Source: Sinorhizobium americanum
Lineage (GTDB): Bacteria > Pseudomonadota > Alphaproteobacteria > Rhizobiales > Rhizobiaceae
Direction of reading: 5' to 3'
NCBI RefSeq assembly: GCF_001651855.1
Contig: NZ_LNQC01000077.1
Coordinates: forward strand, 1 to 64,000
Length of the DNA stretch: 64,000 bases
The notes below the pieces were generated by a model. That model did not search any database and was not told the origin of the DNA. It saw nothing but the letters and a program-made list of their open reading frames with translations. A program made the translations under genes and the position numbers. This document shows, piece by piece, positions 38,176 to 47,025 of this stretch (positions are counted from its first letter, which is position 1; each line of letters opens with the position of its first letter).

Positions 38176-38256
38176 TGGCTGCCTCCGTTTGGGATTTCGG
38201 AGCGGTGAAGGGCAAACCACTTCGCCCCTTCTCTCGTTCCACTTTTTTGCTTCCGC

Positions 38257-38299
38257 GCATTTCCGGACGGCGAACCGCACACACTTCGCCTGGAAATGC
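38257..38299 (-). repeat. Two-tier hairpin repeat (GTGTG-loop family), copy 2
   Basis: Outer arms GCATTTCC/GGAAATGC, inner arms GGCGAA/TTCGCC, loop GTGTGTGCGG on the minus strand. It starts one base after the ugpE stop, in the sense orientation of the operon, between ugpE and ugpC. 43 bp, as in copy 1. Confidence 0.7.
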
Positions 38300-38300
38300 T

Positions 38301-39143
38301 TTATTTGTCGCTTTCCGTAAGTCCCTTGATGAACCAGCGCTGGAAGATGACGACGATCATCACCGGCGGCAGCATGGCGAGGATCGCCAGTGCAAAGGCC
38401 TCGTTGTAATCGGGGATGTTGGAGCCGACCCAGACGAGCAGGATCTGCTTGATGCCGCGTACCAGCGTGAAGAAGCCCTCGTCCGTCGTCATCAGCGTCG
38501 GCCAGAGATACTGGTTCCAGCCGTAGACGAACATGATGATGAAGATCGCCGCCATCATGGTGCGCGACAGCGGCACCAGCACGTCGATGAAGAACTTGAA
38601 CGGTCCCGCGCCGTCGATCCGCGCCGCCTCGAGCAATTCGTCCGGCACCGATTTGAAGAATTGTCGGAAATAGAAAGTCCCTGTCGCCGAAGCGAGAAGC
38701 GGCACGATCAGCCCGGTATAGGTGTTCGTCAGCTTCAGGGCATTCATCACCTCGTAGGAGGGCAGGATGCGGACCTCGAGCGGCAGGAGCAGTGTCGTGA
38801 AGATCACCCAGAAGAACAAGCTCGCCAGCGGAAAGCGGAAATAGACGATCGCATAGGCCGCCAGCATCGAGAGCACGATCTTGCCGACCGCAAAGCCGAG
38901 GCCGAGGATCATCGAGTTCAGCATCATGTTGAAGCCGGTGACCTTGCCGGTGAAGCCGCCCTCGCGGGTCAAAACCGTCTCATAGGTCTCGGCGAAATGG
39001 CCGCCCCAGGTGAGACTGAGACCGTTGCGGTGGATGTCGGCAGCCTCGTGCGTCGAGGTCATGAAGGCGACGACGACGGGCGCCACCATGATGAAGACGC
39101 CGATCAGGAGAATGACATGATCGAAGAACCGGGTGCGATGCAT
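38301..39143 (-). CDS. ugpE: ABC transporter permease, glycerol-3-phosphate type
   Basis: A 280-residue inner-membrane permease of the carbohydrate-uptake-1 family with six hydrophobic segments and the EAA loop [22 protein letters not shown] that docks on the ATPase. Start choice: GAGGTG sits six bases before ATG at 39143 ([10 protein letters not shown]); in-frame GTG (39152) and ATG (39149) overlap that ribosome site and are less likely. It follows ugpA closely. A structured repeat lies directly after the stop. Confidence 0.93.
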   Translation of the reverse strand: MHRTRFFDHVILLIGVFIMVAPVVVAFMTSTHEAADIHRNGLSLTWGGHFAETYETVLTREGGFTGKVTGFNMMLNSMILGLGFAVGKIVLSMLAAYAIVYFRFPLASLFFWVIFTTLLLPLEVRILPSYEVMNALKLTNTYTGLIVPLLASATGTFYFRQFFKSVPDELLEAARIDGAGPFKFFIDVLVPLSRTMMAAIFIIMFVYGWNQYLWPTLMTTDEGFFTLVRGIKQILLVWVGSNIPDYNEAFALAILAMLPPVMIVVIFQRWFIKGLTESDK

Positions 39144-39153
39144 CGGCATCACC

Positions 39154-40074
39154 TCAATTGTAGTGTACGCGCCGCTCGATGAAGCGGAACTGGAAGACGG
39201 TGAGCACCAGGACGATGAGCATCAGGATCACCGATTGCGCCGAGGAGCCGCCGAGATCGTTGCCGCGGAACCCGTCCATATAGACCTTGTAGACGAGCGT
39301 GATCGGGTTGTTGGCGGCCTTATCCTTCACCATCACGTCGATGATGCCGAACGTGTCGAACAGCGCATAGGTGACGTTGATGATCAGCAGGAAGAAAGCG
39401 GTCGGCGCCAGCAACGGCAGGATGATCGTCCAAAACCGGCGCAGCTCCGAGCGGCAGTCGATCGCCGCCGCCTCGCGCACGGAAACCGGAATGCCCTGAA
39501 GTCCCGAGAGGAAGAAGATGAAGTTGTAGGGGATCTGCTTCCAGACCGCGACGACGATCATCGCGAAAGCCGTGTCGAAATAATCGAGCCCGACCTTGAT
39601 GTCCCAACCGAACCAGCGGGCGAATTCGACGAGCGGGCCGATATGCTGGTTGAAGAACATCATGCCGATCAGGCCGGCGACAGGCGGGGCGATCGCATAG
39701 ACCCAGATGAGCAGCGTCTTGTAGGCCGCATTGCCGCGGATGACGCCGTCCGCCTTGACGGCGAGCAGCAGCCCGATTGCTAGCGCGAAGAAGGTGACGA
39801 GAGCGGTAAAGATGGCCGTGAACCGCGCGATACCGAAATACTCAGTCGACTTCAGGACGTCGGCATAGTTCGTCAGCCCCACGAAGGTCGAGCCGAAACC
39901 GAACGGATCCTCGAGGTAGAAGGAAGACTGGATCGCCTGGACAGACGGCCAGTAGAAGAACACGAAGATGATCGCGAGCTGCGGCGCGAGAAAGAGATAG
40001 GGCAGGAAAGGCGAGGCGAATTGCACGCGCTTGGCGGCTGCCTGCCGTCCTTGATCTTTGAAGCGGCCCCTCAT
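39154..40074 (-). CDS. ugpA: ABC transporter permease, glycerol-3-phosphate type
   Basis: A 306-residue inner-membrane permease, partner of UgpE. Hydrophobic segments start at FLPYLFLAPQLAIIFVFFYWP; the EAA loop is REAAAIDCRSELRRFWTIILPLL. The start is problematic. The open frame continues through a repeat element to 40194, giving an N-terminus rich in Pro, Arg and Ser unlike any permease. The ATG at 40074 (MRGRFKDQGRQ) is the best start but lies in the repeat's CCTCAT end, so the repeat appears to supply the start codon; the ribosome site is weak. Confidence 0.9.
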   Translation of the reverse strand: MRGRFKDQGRQAAAKRVQFASPFLPYLFLAPQLAIIFVFFYWPSVQAIQSSFYLEDPFGFGSTFVGLTNYADVLKSTEYFGIARFTAIFTALVTFFALAIGLLLAVKADGVIRGNAAYKTLLIWVYAIAPPVAGLIGMMFFNQHIGPLVEFARWFGWDIKVGLDYFDTAFAMIVVAVWKQIPYNFIFFLSGLQGIPVSVREAAAIDCRSELRRFWTIILPLLAPTAFFLLIINVTYALFDTFGIIDVMVKDKAANNPITLVYKVYMDGFRGNDLGGSSAQSVILMLIVLVLTVFQFRFIERRVHYN

Positions 40075-40180
40075 CCGGCCTGCCGGCCACCTTCTCCCCG
40101 CCATTGCGGGGAGAAGGGACGCTCCATTGTCGGCAGCATTCCCCTCTCCCCGCGCGCGGGGAGAGGGCCAGGGTGAGGGG
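40067..40180. repeat. Intergenic mosaic repeat (CTCTCCCCGC family), copy C, in ugp operon
   Basis: Ends CCCCTCATCCGG and GGTGAGGGG; two inner hairpins CTTCTCCCCGC/GCGGGGAGAAG and CCTCTCCCCGCG/CGCGGGGAGAGG. It fills the gap between ugpB and ugpA and reaches into the ugpA start. Confidence 0.85.
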
Positions 40181-40199
40181 CTCGCCTCGCTCATCGCAA

Positions 40200-41498
40200 T
40201 CAGCCTGCGGTCTTGGCGAAACGGGCAAGCAGTTCGTTGCCTTCCTTCTCGATCGCCTCAAGCGCATCCTTCACGGTCGCTTCGCCGGAGAAGATGCGCC
40301 CGTATTCGCGCTCCATGATCTCGCGGATCTGCGGATAGAAGCCGAGGCGGTAACCCTTCGACCATTCGCCGGCCGGCAGCAGGAGCTGCTTGATGCCGAC
40401 TTCGGCGACCGGCTTTTCCTTGTAGTAGCCGTCCTTCTGGGCGAGCTCATGGGCCGCCTTGGTGATCGCAACGTAGCCGGTGGCCTTGTGATAGAAGTAC
40501 TGGACTTCCGGCGAGGTCAGGAACTGGAAGAAATCGGCCACGCACTTGTTTTCCGCGTCCGACTTGCCGGACATGGCAAAGAGTGCGGCGCCGCCGATGA
40601 AGGAGTTGGTGCCGGCGCCCTTGATCGCGTTCCAATAGGGCAGGAAGGTCGCCGAGAAGGGCATCGTCGCCGTCTTCTGCAGGCCGCCGAAGGAGCCGGA
40701 GGAGCCGATCCAAAGGGCTGCCTTGCCTTCTTCGAAGACCTTCTGGTTGTCGTTCCAGCCGGCACCGTAGAAAGCGAAGTAGCCCTGGTCCTTCCAGGCC
40801 TTCAGCTTCTCGAACATCATTTCGAGATTCGGGTCGGTCACCTTGAGCTTGGTGTCAACGACGCTGTCGTAGCCGTTGTTGTTGGTGGCGAACTGGATGT
40901 TGTTGCGCGAGAAGAAATTCTCGGTGAACTGCCAGGTGAGCTGCGACTGGACGAGCGGAATGAAGCCGGCGTCTTTCAGCTTCGGAGCGATCACCTCGAA
41001 CTCTTCCCAGGTCTTCGGCGCCTCGACGCCGGCCTTCTTCAGGGCCTCGTCGTTGATATACATGATCGGCGCCGAGGAATTGAACGGCATGCCGACGAAC
41101 TTGCCTTCGCTGTCGGCGTAGAAATAGCGCACGCCGTCGATGAAGGCATTGCGATCGAAGCTGTAGCCGGCCTTGGTGATCAGGTCCTCGGCCGGAATGA
41201 CGGCGCCCTTGGCGTTGATGATGGTGGCGGCACCGGCATCGAAGACCTGCAGAATGTTCGGCTGTTCGCCGGCGCGGAAGGCGGCGATGCCGGAGGCGAG
41301 TGCTTCCTCGTAGGTGCCCTTGCTGACCGGGGTCAGCGCGCAGGCGCTCTGGGATGCGTTGAATTTCTGGGCGACCTCGTTGATCACCTCGCCGTTGCGG
41401 CCGGCCATGCCGTGCCACCAGGTGATGTTGGTCGCGGCAAGCGACGTCGTCGTGGAAAATGCGAGTGCAATGGCTGCAAGCGAAATCGTTTTGAGCAT
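40200..41498 (-). CDS. ugpB: Periplasmic sn-glycerol-3-phosphate-binding protein
   Basis: Solute-binding protein of the UgpBAEC importer. The 432-residue protein has a signal peptide (MLKTISLAAIALAFSTTTSLA, then ATNITWWHGM). TWWHGMAGRNGEVINEVAQKFN and IPAEDL are typical of UgpB. Substrates of Ugp systems are glycerol-3-phosphate and glycerophosphodiesters. It is the first gene of the operon ugpB-A-E-C plus phosphatase, all minus. S. meliloti has a ugp operon on pSymB, so this chromosomal set may be a second system with a related substrate. Confidence 0.92.
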   Translation of the reverse strand: MLKTISLAAIALAFSTTTSLAATNITWWHGMAGRNGEVINEVAQKFNASQSACALTPVSKGTYEEALASGIAAFRAGEQPNILQVFDAGAATIINAKGAVIPAEDLITKAGYSFDRNAFIDGVRYFYADSEGKFVGMPFNSSAPIMYINDEALKKAGVEAPKTWEEFEVIAPKLKDAGFIPLVQSQLTWQFTENFFSRNNIQFATNNNGYDSVVDTKLKVTDPNLEMMFEKLKAWKDQGYFAFYGAGWNDNQKVFEEGKAALWIGSSGSFGGLQKTATMPFSATFLPYWNAIKGAGTNSFIGGAALFAMSGKSDAENKCVADFFQFLTSPEVQYFYHKATGYVAITKAAHELAQKDGYYKEKPVAEVGIKQLLLPAGEWSKGYRLGFYPQIREIMEREYGRIFSGEATVKDALEAIEKEGNELLARFAKTAG

Positions 41499-41603
41499 GG
41501 CTGGTCCCTCTCCACCGTGGTTGCGGTGGCAGTGGACTAGTGACCTTCGATGACAGGCCGGTAATGCTTTTATGTCGGATCGATTACATTTTTGATCATT
41601 CGA

Positions 41604-41972
41604 TCAAAACGCGTCCCGCAGGTGCCGCGGCCAGCGCCAAGGCATGACGGCGATGATGTCGTAGCGGACCGAGAGGCGGTGAAAATCCGCCTGGCGCGAC
41701 AGCCAGATATCACTTGCCGCCCTGATGCGCCGCTGCGCCGTGTCGGAGACGGCGAAGACGGCTCCATCGAAGCTCGCCCGTGCCTTCACTTCGACGCAGG
41801 CGATCAGGTCGCCGCGTCGGGCGATGATGTCGATCTCGCCGAGCTTGGTGCGATAGCGCATGGCGACGATCCGGTAGCCCTTGAGCACAAGGCAGAGCGC
41901 GGCACGGTATTCGGCGAGATGGCCGCGCTTCAGGGCCTTGAGCTTGCGGGCGGCCGGGCGCTCAGCCTTCAT
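41604..41972 (-). CDS. YraN/UPF0102 family endonuclease-like protein
   Basis: A 122-residue protein with the small restriction-endonuclease-like fold of UPF0102. The key pattern is [21 protein letters not shown] (Asp, Glu-x-Lys at about residues 46-64), after [21 protein letters not shown]. Its biological role is not established. Its first 11 bases overlap the end of rsmI, the usual rsmI-yraN pairing in proteobacteria. Confidence 0.93.
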   Translation of the reverse strand: MKAERPAARKLKALKRGHLAEYRAALCLVLKGYRIVAMRYRTKLGEIDIIARRGDLIACVEVKARASFDGAVFAVSDTAQRRIRAASDIWLSRQADFHRLSVRYDIIAVMPWRWPRHLRDAF

Positions 41973-42894
41973 GACTTTCCTTCAGGCGGAGGAGTCGATC
42001 GTAAAGCTCCTTGCGCGGCAGTCCGGTCCGGCGCGCCGCCTCCGTCGCGGCCTTGCCCGTCGGCATGTCGCGGACGAGCGCCTTCAGCAGCGCGTCCACA
42101 TCCGCGGCCTCCGGCGCGGGCTTTGCGTCCGGGGGACCGATCACCAGAACGATCTCGCCCTTGACGCTCGCGCCTTGGTCATAAAGGGCCTTGAGCTCGC
42201 CGAGCGTGCCGCGGCGGAACTCCTCGAAAGCCTTGGTCAGTTCGCGGCAGACGGCGGCCTTCCGTTCCTCGCCGAAAACTTCGGCGGCGGCGGCGACGGT
42301 GGCGGCGATGCGGTGCGGCGACTCGAAGAAAAGGAGCGTCGACGGCACATTGGCAAATTCCCTGAGCCGGTCGCGCTTCGCCTTGTCCTTGGTCGGCAGA
42401 AAACCGGCAAACAGGAAGGCGTCGCTTGGAAGGCCCGACCCGACGAGGGCCGCGAGCGGCGCCGACGGACCGGGAACGGGAATAACCTTGTGGCCGGCGT
42501 CGATGGCGAGTTGCGCCAGCCGGTAGCCGGGATCGGAGACGAGCGGCGTGCCGGCATCGGAGACAAGCGCCACCGATTTCCCTTCGGCGAGCGCCGCAAG
42601 CAGCCGCGGCCCGGCCTCGGCGGCGTTGTGCTCATGATAGGGAACCGGCCGATTGACGATGCCGTAGCGGTCGAGCAGCACGCGCGTCACCCGCGTGTCC
42701 TCGCAGGCGAGCAGATCGGCGCCGGCAATCGTCTCCAGCGCTCTCAGGGTAATGTCGGCGAGGTTGCCGATCGGCGTCGCCACCAGATAGAGCGCCGGCC
42801 CCAGGGGGCGCGCCGGAACGCTTGCATTGTGCAGGCGAAAGCTGCGTTGTCTTTCCTTCTCCGCCGCCCCGGCCGATTGCTGCTTTTCCAACAC
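41962..42894 (-). CDS. rsmI: 16S rRNA (cytidine(1402)-2'-O)-methyltransferase
   Basis: SAM-dependent enzyme of the tetrapyrrole-methylase fold that methylates C1402 of 16S rRNA. Motifs: [46 protein letters not shown] and [16 protein letters not shown]. The start is uncertain: GTG at 42894 gives 310 aa with about 30 residues before the core; a longer TTG-initiated frame to 42960 is less likely. It overlaps yraN and is divergent from dnaN across about 245 bp. Confidence 0.93.
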   Translation of the reverse strand: MLEKQQSAGAAEKERQRSFRLHNASVPARPLGPALYLVATPIGNLADITLRALETIAGADLLACEDTRVTRVLLDRYGIVNRPVPYHEHNAAEAGPRLLAALAEGKSVALVSDAGTPLVSDPGYRLAQLAIDAGHKVIPVPGPSAPLAALVGSGLPSDAFLFAGFLPTKDKAKRDRLREFANVPSTLLFFESPHRIAATVAAAAEVFGEERKAAVCRELTKAFEEFRRGTLGELKALYDQGASVKGEIVLVIGPPDAKPAPEAADVDALLKALVRDMPTGKAATEAARRTGLPRKELYDRLLRLKESHEG

Positions 42895-43140
42895 CCTGTT
42901 CCCGCTTATGCCCGGCTTGCCGGTTTGGCCCTTTATGAGTGAGCGGCCAGCGCAGGGCAAGACCGGTTAGGCCGGCCGGCTGCTGCATTTGGGAAAAGCC
43001 AGCGAAACCGCTTGCTTTCGCGGCGATTTTTCTGCCATTTTGCCCGTCCACATCGCTCCGGCCGGCCGGCCGGGACACACGCAGTTTGACGCCGCGGCAG
43101 GCGCGCCCCGTCCGGCAATGGTTGAAAGCGGTAGCATCCC

Positions 43141-44259
43141 ATGCGCATTACTCTCGAGCGGTCCAATCTTTTGAAATCGCTGAACCATGTCCACCGCGTG
43201 GTCGAACGGCGCAACACGATCCCGATCCTCTCGAACGTGCTGTTGCGCTCCGACGGCGCCAGCCTCGAAATGAAGGCGACCGACCTCGACCTGGAGATCA
43301 CCGAGGCAACGCCGGCGCAGGTGGAACAGGCCGGCGCCACCACCGTTCCGGCGCATCTGCTCTATGACATCGTTCGCAAGCTGCCGGACGGTTCCGAGGT
43401 GCTGCTCGCCACCAATGCCGAGGGCACGGCGATGACCGTCGCCTCGGGCCGCTCCAAGTTCTCGCTGCAATGCCTGCCGCAATCGGACTTCCCGGATCTC
43501 ACGGCCGGCAGCTTCTCGCATTCCTTCCGCGCCAAGGCGACGGATCTGAAGATGCTGATCGACAGGACGCAGTTTGCGATCTCGACGGAGGAAACGCGCT
43601 ACTACCTCAACGGCATCTTCTTCCACACGGTGGAGAACAAGGGCGAGCTCAAGCTGCGGGCGGTGGCGACCGACGGCCATCGCCTCGCCCGCGCCGACAT
43701 CGAGGCGCCGGCCGGCTCCGAGGGCATGCCCGGCATCATCATTCCGCGCAAGACCGTCAGCGAATTGCAAAAACTGCTCGACACTCCTGACGTGGTGGTC
43801 ACGGTCGAGGTCTCGGACGCGAAGATCCGCCTGACGATCGGCTCGATCGTCATGACGTCGAAGCTGATCGACGGGACGTTCCCGGACTATCAGCGGGTGA
43901 TCCCGGCAGGCAACGACAAGGAACTGCGCGTCGACTGCCAGTCCTTCGCACAGGCCGTCGACCGCGTCTCGACGATCTCCTCCGAACGCGGCCGGGCCGT
44001 CAAGCTGGCGCTCTCCGACGGCCAGATGACGCTGACCGTGAACAATCCGGATTCCGGCAGCGCAACGGAAGAATTGCCGGTCGGTTATGAGAGCGATCCG
44101 CTCGAAATCGGCTTCAATGCCAAATATCTTCTCGACATCACTGCCCAGCTTACCGGCAATGAGGCGGTCTTTATGCTGGCGGATCCCGGCTCGCCGACCT
44201 TGGTGCGCGATCTCGCCGCGGACGACGCGCTCTACGTGCTGATGCCGATGCGCGTCTAA
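43141..44259 (+). CDS. dnaN: DNA polymerase III beta subunit (sliding clamp)
   Basis: Ring-forming processivity factor. The 372-residue protein has the three clamp repeats, beginning MRITLERSNLLKSLNHVHRVVERRNTIPIL and ending DDALYVLMPMRV, the conserved C-terminus that lines the partner-binding cleft. ATG at 43141. It is not linked to dnaA or recF here; neighbours are rsmI (divergent) and pmtA. A terminator follows about 110 bp downstream. Confidence 0.97.
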   Translation: MRITLERSNLLKSLNHVHRVVERRNTIPILSNVLLRSDGASLEMKATDLDLEITEATPAQVEQAGATTVPAHLLYDIVRKLPDGSEVLLATNAEGTAMTVASGRSKFSLQCLPQSDFPDLTAGSFSHSFRAKATDLKMLIDRTQFAISTEETRYYLNGIFFHTVENKGELKLRAVATDGHRLARADIEAPAGSEGMPGIIIPRKTVSELQKLLDTPDVVVTVEVSDAKIRLTIGSIVMTSKLIDGTFPDYQRVIPAGNDKELRVDCQSFAQAVDRVSTISSERGRAVKLALSDGQMTLTVNNPDSGSATEELPVGYESDPLEIGFNAKYLLDITAQLTGNEAVFMLADPGSPTLVRDLAADDALYVLMPMRV

Positions 44260-44564
44260 GACTGAAGCGCAGTAAGTCTCGATCGGACGCACGGAGGTCG
44301 CTCCAGCACGTTTGCCTTCCCAATTCGGCTGCGATTTTAGGGAGACAGGCGGCGGAGCTCTAGCGGATTGAACCGCCATGCTGCCGCTGGCGGGTTTTTC
44401 ATTGGCGGGACTGTCGCTGCTTGTTGATAAAGTGTCGCTTTCAGACGCGGACCGACTTGTTTTCGCCGCAGATGGGAGCACATTATGAGCAGACGCTTAC
44501 GCGCGGCCGCCGAATCGCGGTACCGCGCGCAAAGCCATGGGAACAATGAAGCCGAGGGGATTCG
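44260..44564. other. dnaN-pmtA intergenic region with terminator
   Basis: About 305 bp with no gene. It holds a hairpin CCGCCA/TGGCGG (44373-44378, 44388-44393) followed by GTTTTT, a moderate dnaN terminator. The rest should contain the pmtA promoter; I see no clear -35/-10 pair. Confidence 0.5.
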
Positions 44565-45167
44565 ATGAGTCTGCGCCTGAAGGTGAAGGAAAAGTTCGGT
44601 CAGAAGTTCGACGAAGAGATTCGCTTCTTCAAGGGCTGGATGAGCAACACCCGCGCGGTCGGTGCGATCCTGCCGACATCCGCAGTGACGGCGCGGCGCA
44701 TGGCAAGCGTTGTCAACCCGCGCTCCGGCCTGCCGGTGCTCGAGCTCGGCCCGGGGACGGGCGTGATCACCAAGGCGATCCTCGAGCGCGGCATCTCCCC
44801 TGAGAAGCTGGTATCGATCGAATACTCGACGGAATTCTTCAACCAGTTGAAGGCGGACTTCGCCGGCGTGCACTTCATCAATGGCGATGCCTTCGACCTT
44901 TCGCGCACGCTCGGCGCGCTGAACGGCCAGCAGTTCGACAGCGTCGTCTCCGCCGTACCGCTCCTGAATTTTCCGATGCACCGTCGTGTCGAGTTGATCG
45001 ACGATCTGCTCGCGCGCATTCCCTTCGGGCGCCCGGTGGTTCAGATCTCCTACGGGCCGATGTCGCCGGTCGTCGCCATGCCGGATCGTTATCGCATCCA
45101 GCATTATGATTTCGTCGTGCGCAACATCCCGCCGGCACAGCTCTGGGTCTACAGCAAAGCCCATTAG
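44565..45167 (+). CDS. pmtA: Phospholipid (phosphatidylethanolamine) N-methyltransferase
   Basis: SAM-dependent enzyme that methylates phosphatidylethanolamine three times to phosphatidylcholine, a major rhizobial membrane lipid. The 200-residue soluble protein has the SAM motif VLELGPGTGVITKAI (about 58-72) and the acidic loop SIEYSTEFF; length and sequence fit the Sinorhizobium-type PmtA and not eukaryotic integral-membrane enzymes. It is related to rRNA adenine dimethylases, the main alternative call. ATG at 44565 follows GAGGGGATTCG. Confidence 0.9.
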   Translation: MSLRLKVKEKFGQKFDEEIRFFKGWMSNTRAVGAILPTSAVTARRMASVVNPRSGLPVLELGPGTGVITKAILERGISPEKLVSIEYSTEFFNQLKADFAGVHFINGDAFDLSRTLGALNGQQFDSVVSAVPLLNFPMHRRVELIDDLLARIPFGRPVVQISYGPMSPVVAMPDRYRIQHYDFVVRNIPPAQLWVYSKAH

Positions 45168-45182
45168 ACGGCCGGCTCGCCC

Positions 45183-45764
45183 GTGTTCGGCGTCTACCTC
45201 ACGCACCCGCAGATCCGGATCGATCCTGCTGTCCCGGTGCCGGAATGGGGCCTGTCCGATCTCGGGCGGGAACGGGCGCGCCTGACCTCCGAACAACCTT
45301 GGGTCCGGCTGCTGGGCCGCATCGTCTCCAGCGGGGAACGGAAGGCGCTGGAAACCGCAGCGATCCTTGCCGAGGCCGCCGGCGTCCCGGTCGAGACCGA
45401 CGAGGAAACCGGCGAGAACGACCGCTCTTCGACGGGCTTCCTGCCGCCCGAGGATTTCGAGAGGGCAGCCGACCGGTTCTTCGCCCATCCGGACAAGAGT
45501 TTCAGGGGCTGGGAACGCGCCATCGACGCCCAGGCGCGGATCGTGAAGGCGGTGTTCTACATCCTTGACCGCCACGATCCGGCCGTCCCGATCGCCTTCG
45601 TCGGCCATGGCGGCGTCGGCACGCTGCTCAAGTGCCGAATGACCGGGACGGCGATCGCGCGCAGCGCCGACCAGCTGCCGGGCGGCGGCAATCTCTTTGC
45701 CTTCCGCCTTGCGGATCGCGCCGTCACATGCGACTGGACGCCGATGGAGTTCTGGCAAGGGTAG
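45183..45764 (+). CDS. Histidine phosphatase-like protein with altered active-site motif
   Basis: A 193-residue protein of the histidine phosphatase (phosphoglycerate mutase-like) superfamily: [33 protein letters not shown] and the second catalytic His in [12 protein letters not shown] are recognisable. The usual RHG triad near the N-terminus is replaced by LTHPQI, so the Arg before the His and the Gly after it are missing. It may be a divergent or inactive phosphatase. It starts with GTG 15 bp after pmtA and ends 7 bp before pyrF, so the three genes likely form an operon. Confidence 0.8.
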   Translation: MFGVYLTHPQIRIDPAVPVPEWGLSDLGRERARLTSEQPWVRLLGRIVSSGERKALETAAILAEAAGVPVETDEETGENDRSSTGFLPPEDFERAADRFFAHPDKSFRGWERAIDAQARIVKAVFYILDRHDPAVPIAFVGHGGVGTLLKCRMTGTAIARSADQLPGGGNLFAFRLADRAVTCDWTPMEFWQG

Positions 45765-45771
45765 TCTCGAC

Positions 45772-46476
45772 ATGAGCACAAGCGCGCGCGACCGGCTGAT
45801 CGTCGGCCTCGATATCCCGACGACCGCCGAGGCGGAGAGGATCGTCTCGACGCTTGGGGACGACGTTGTCTTTTACAAGATCGGCTACCAGCTGGCCTTC
45901 GCCGGCGGCCTGGATTTCGCCCGTGATCTCGCCGGCGGCGGCAAGAAGATCTTTCTCGACATGAAGCTGCTCGACATCGACAACACGGTGGCGAAGGGCG
46001 TCGAGAATATCGCCAGGATGGGCATGTCGATGCTGACGCTGCACGCCTATCCGAAGGCGATGAAGGCGGCCGTCGACGCTGCAAAGGGCTCCGGCCTCTG
46101 CCTGCTCGGCGTCACGGTGCTGACCTCGATGGACGCGCAGGACGTCGTCGATGCCGGCTACGGAACCGATCCGCATAGCCTGGTGCTACGCCGTGCCGAA
46201 CAGGCGCGCGCCGCCGGCATGGGCGGCATCGTCTGCTCGGCGGAAGAGGCCGCTGCCGTCCGCCGCGTCATCGGTGCGGAGATGGCGGTGGTGACGCCCG
46301 GCATTCGTCCCGCCGGTGCGGAAAAAGGCGACCAGAAGCGGGTGATGACGCCGGCCGAGGCGATCCGCGCAGGCTCCAGCCATCTCGTCGTCGGCCGGCC
46401 GATCGTCAAGGCGGCCGATCCGCTGGCTGCGGGCCGTGCCATCCTCGCGGAGATGGAGAGCGCTCTCTCCGGTTGA
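45772..46476 (+). CDS. pyrF: Orotidine 5'-phosphate decarboxylase
   Basis: Last step of UMP synthesis. The 234-residue TIM-barrel protein has LIVGLDIPT at the N-terminus, the catalytic [13 protein letters not shown] (Asp-x-Lys...Asp, about 60-72), TPGIRP and VVGRPI near the phosphate site. ATG at 45772 lies 7 bp after the preceding phosphatase-like gene. Confidence 0.96.
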   Translation: MSTSARDRLIVGLDIPTTAEAERIVSTLGDDVVFYKIGYQLAFAGGLDFARDLAGGGKKIFLDMKLLDIDNTVAKGVENIARMGMSMLTLHAYPKAMKAAVDAAKGSGLCLLGVTVLTSMDAQDVVDAGYGTDPHSLVLRRAEQARAAGMGGIVCSAEEAAAVRRVIGAEMAVVTPGIRPAGAEKGDQKRVMTPAEAIRAGSSHLVVGRPIVKAADPLAAGRAILAEMESALSG

Positions 46477-46604
46477 TTCCGTCGCCAAGAGGCAACCGGC
46501 TTCGGCTTTTCGACTTCTCGTCTGCCGGCGCGCTTGACCTCGACCAGGAATTGCCGGAAGTAACGATCCCGTCTGTACTTTTCGGAAAAGACGAGGAGCT
46601 CATC

Positions 46605-46892
46605 ATGGCCAAGGGATACTGGATTGCTCGGGTCGATATCAGAGACCCGGAACGCTACAAGGACTATGTGGCGGCCGCAAAACCCGCCTTCGAGAAATAT
46701 GGTGCGACCTTCCTCGCGCGCGGCGGCGAGTTCCACCGGCTGGAGGGCGCCGTCCGTGCCCGCAACGTGGTGATCGAATTCCCTTCGGTGCAGGCCGCCA
46801 TCGACTGCTATAATTCCCCGGAATATCAGATCGCCGCGGCCATCCGCCAGGAGGTCGCCGACGCCGAGATGGTGGTGGTTGAGGGCGTCTGA
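46605..46892 (+). CDS. DUF1330 family protein
   Basis: A 95-residue small protein of the DUF1330 (dimeric alpha-beta barrel) family: MAKGYWIARVDIRDPERYKDYVAAAKPAFEKYGATFLARGG and the terminal EMVVVEGV are typical. Function unknown. ATG at 46605 follows GAGGAGCTC; the 44 codons of open frame before it are intergenic. It lies 128 bp after pyrF, probably in the same unit. Confidence 0.92.
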   Translation: MAKGYWIARVDIRDPERYKDYVAAAKPAFEKYGATFLARGGEFHRLEGAVRARNVVIEFPSVQAAIDCYNSPEYQIAAAIRQEVADAEMVVVEGV

Positions 46893-47025
46893 GGATTAGC
46901 TGGGAGTCCTGCCGCGGGCAGCGGACGGAAGGCGCGCGAGCCTGAGCGGAATGGCCTTCACCTTGCCCGCTGCTTCGGCTATGTAGCAATCCATTCTTGC
47001 CAACGACCTCAGGAGTGCGCTTCCC

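Noticed and set aside
37052-38284. N-terminal 400 residues of the long frame that continues into the EEP gene, suggesting a fusion with an Arg-rich domain
   Set aside because: This is ugpC read in the wrong frame; ugpC in its own frame has every ABC motif and its stop overlaps the EEP GTG.
42967-44481. 504-residue open frame on the minus strand opposite dnaN
   Set aside because: Exact antisense shadow of dnaN with codon-position GC reversed; no ribosome site or family similarity.
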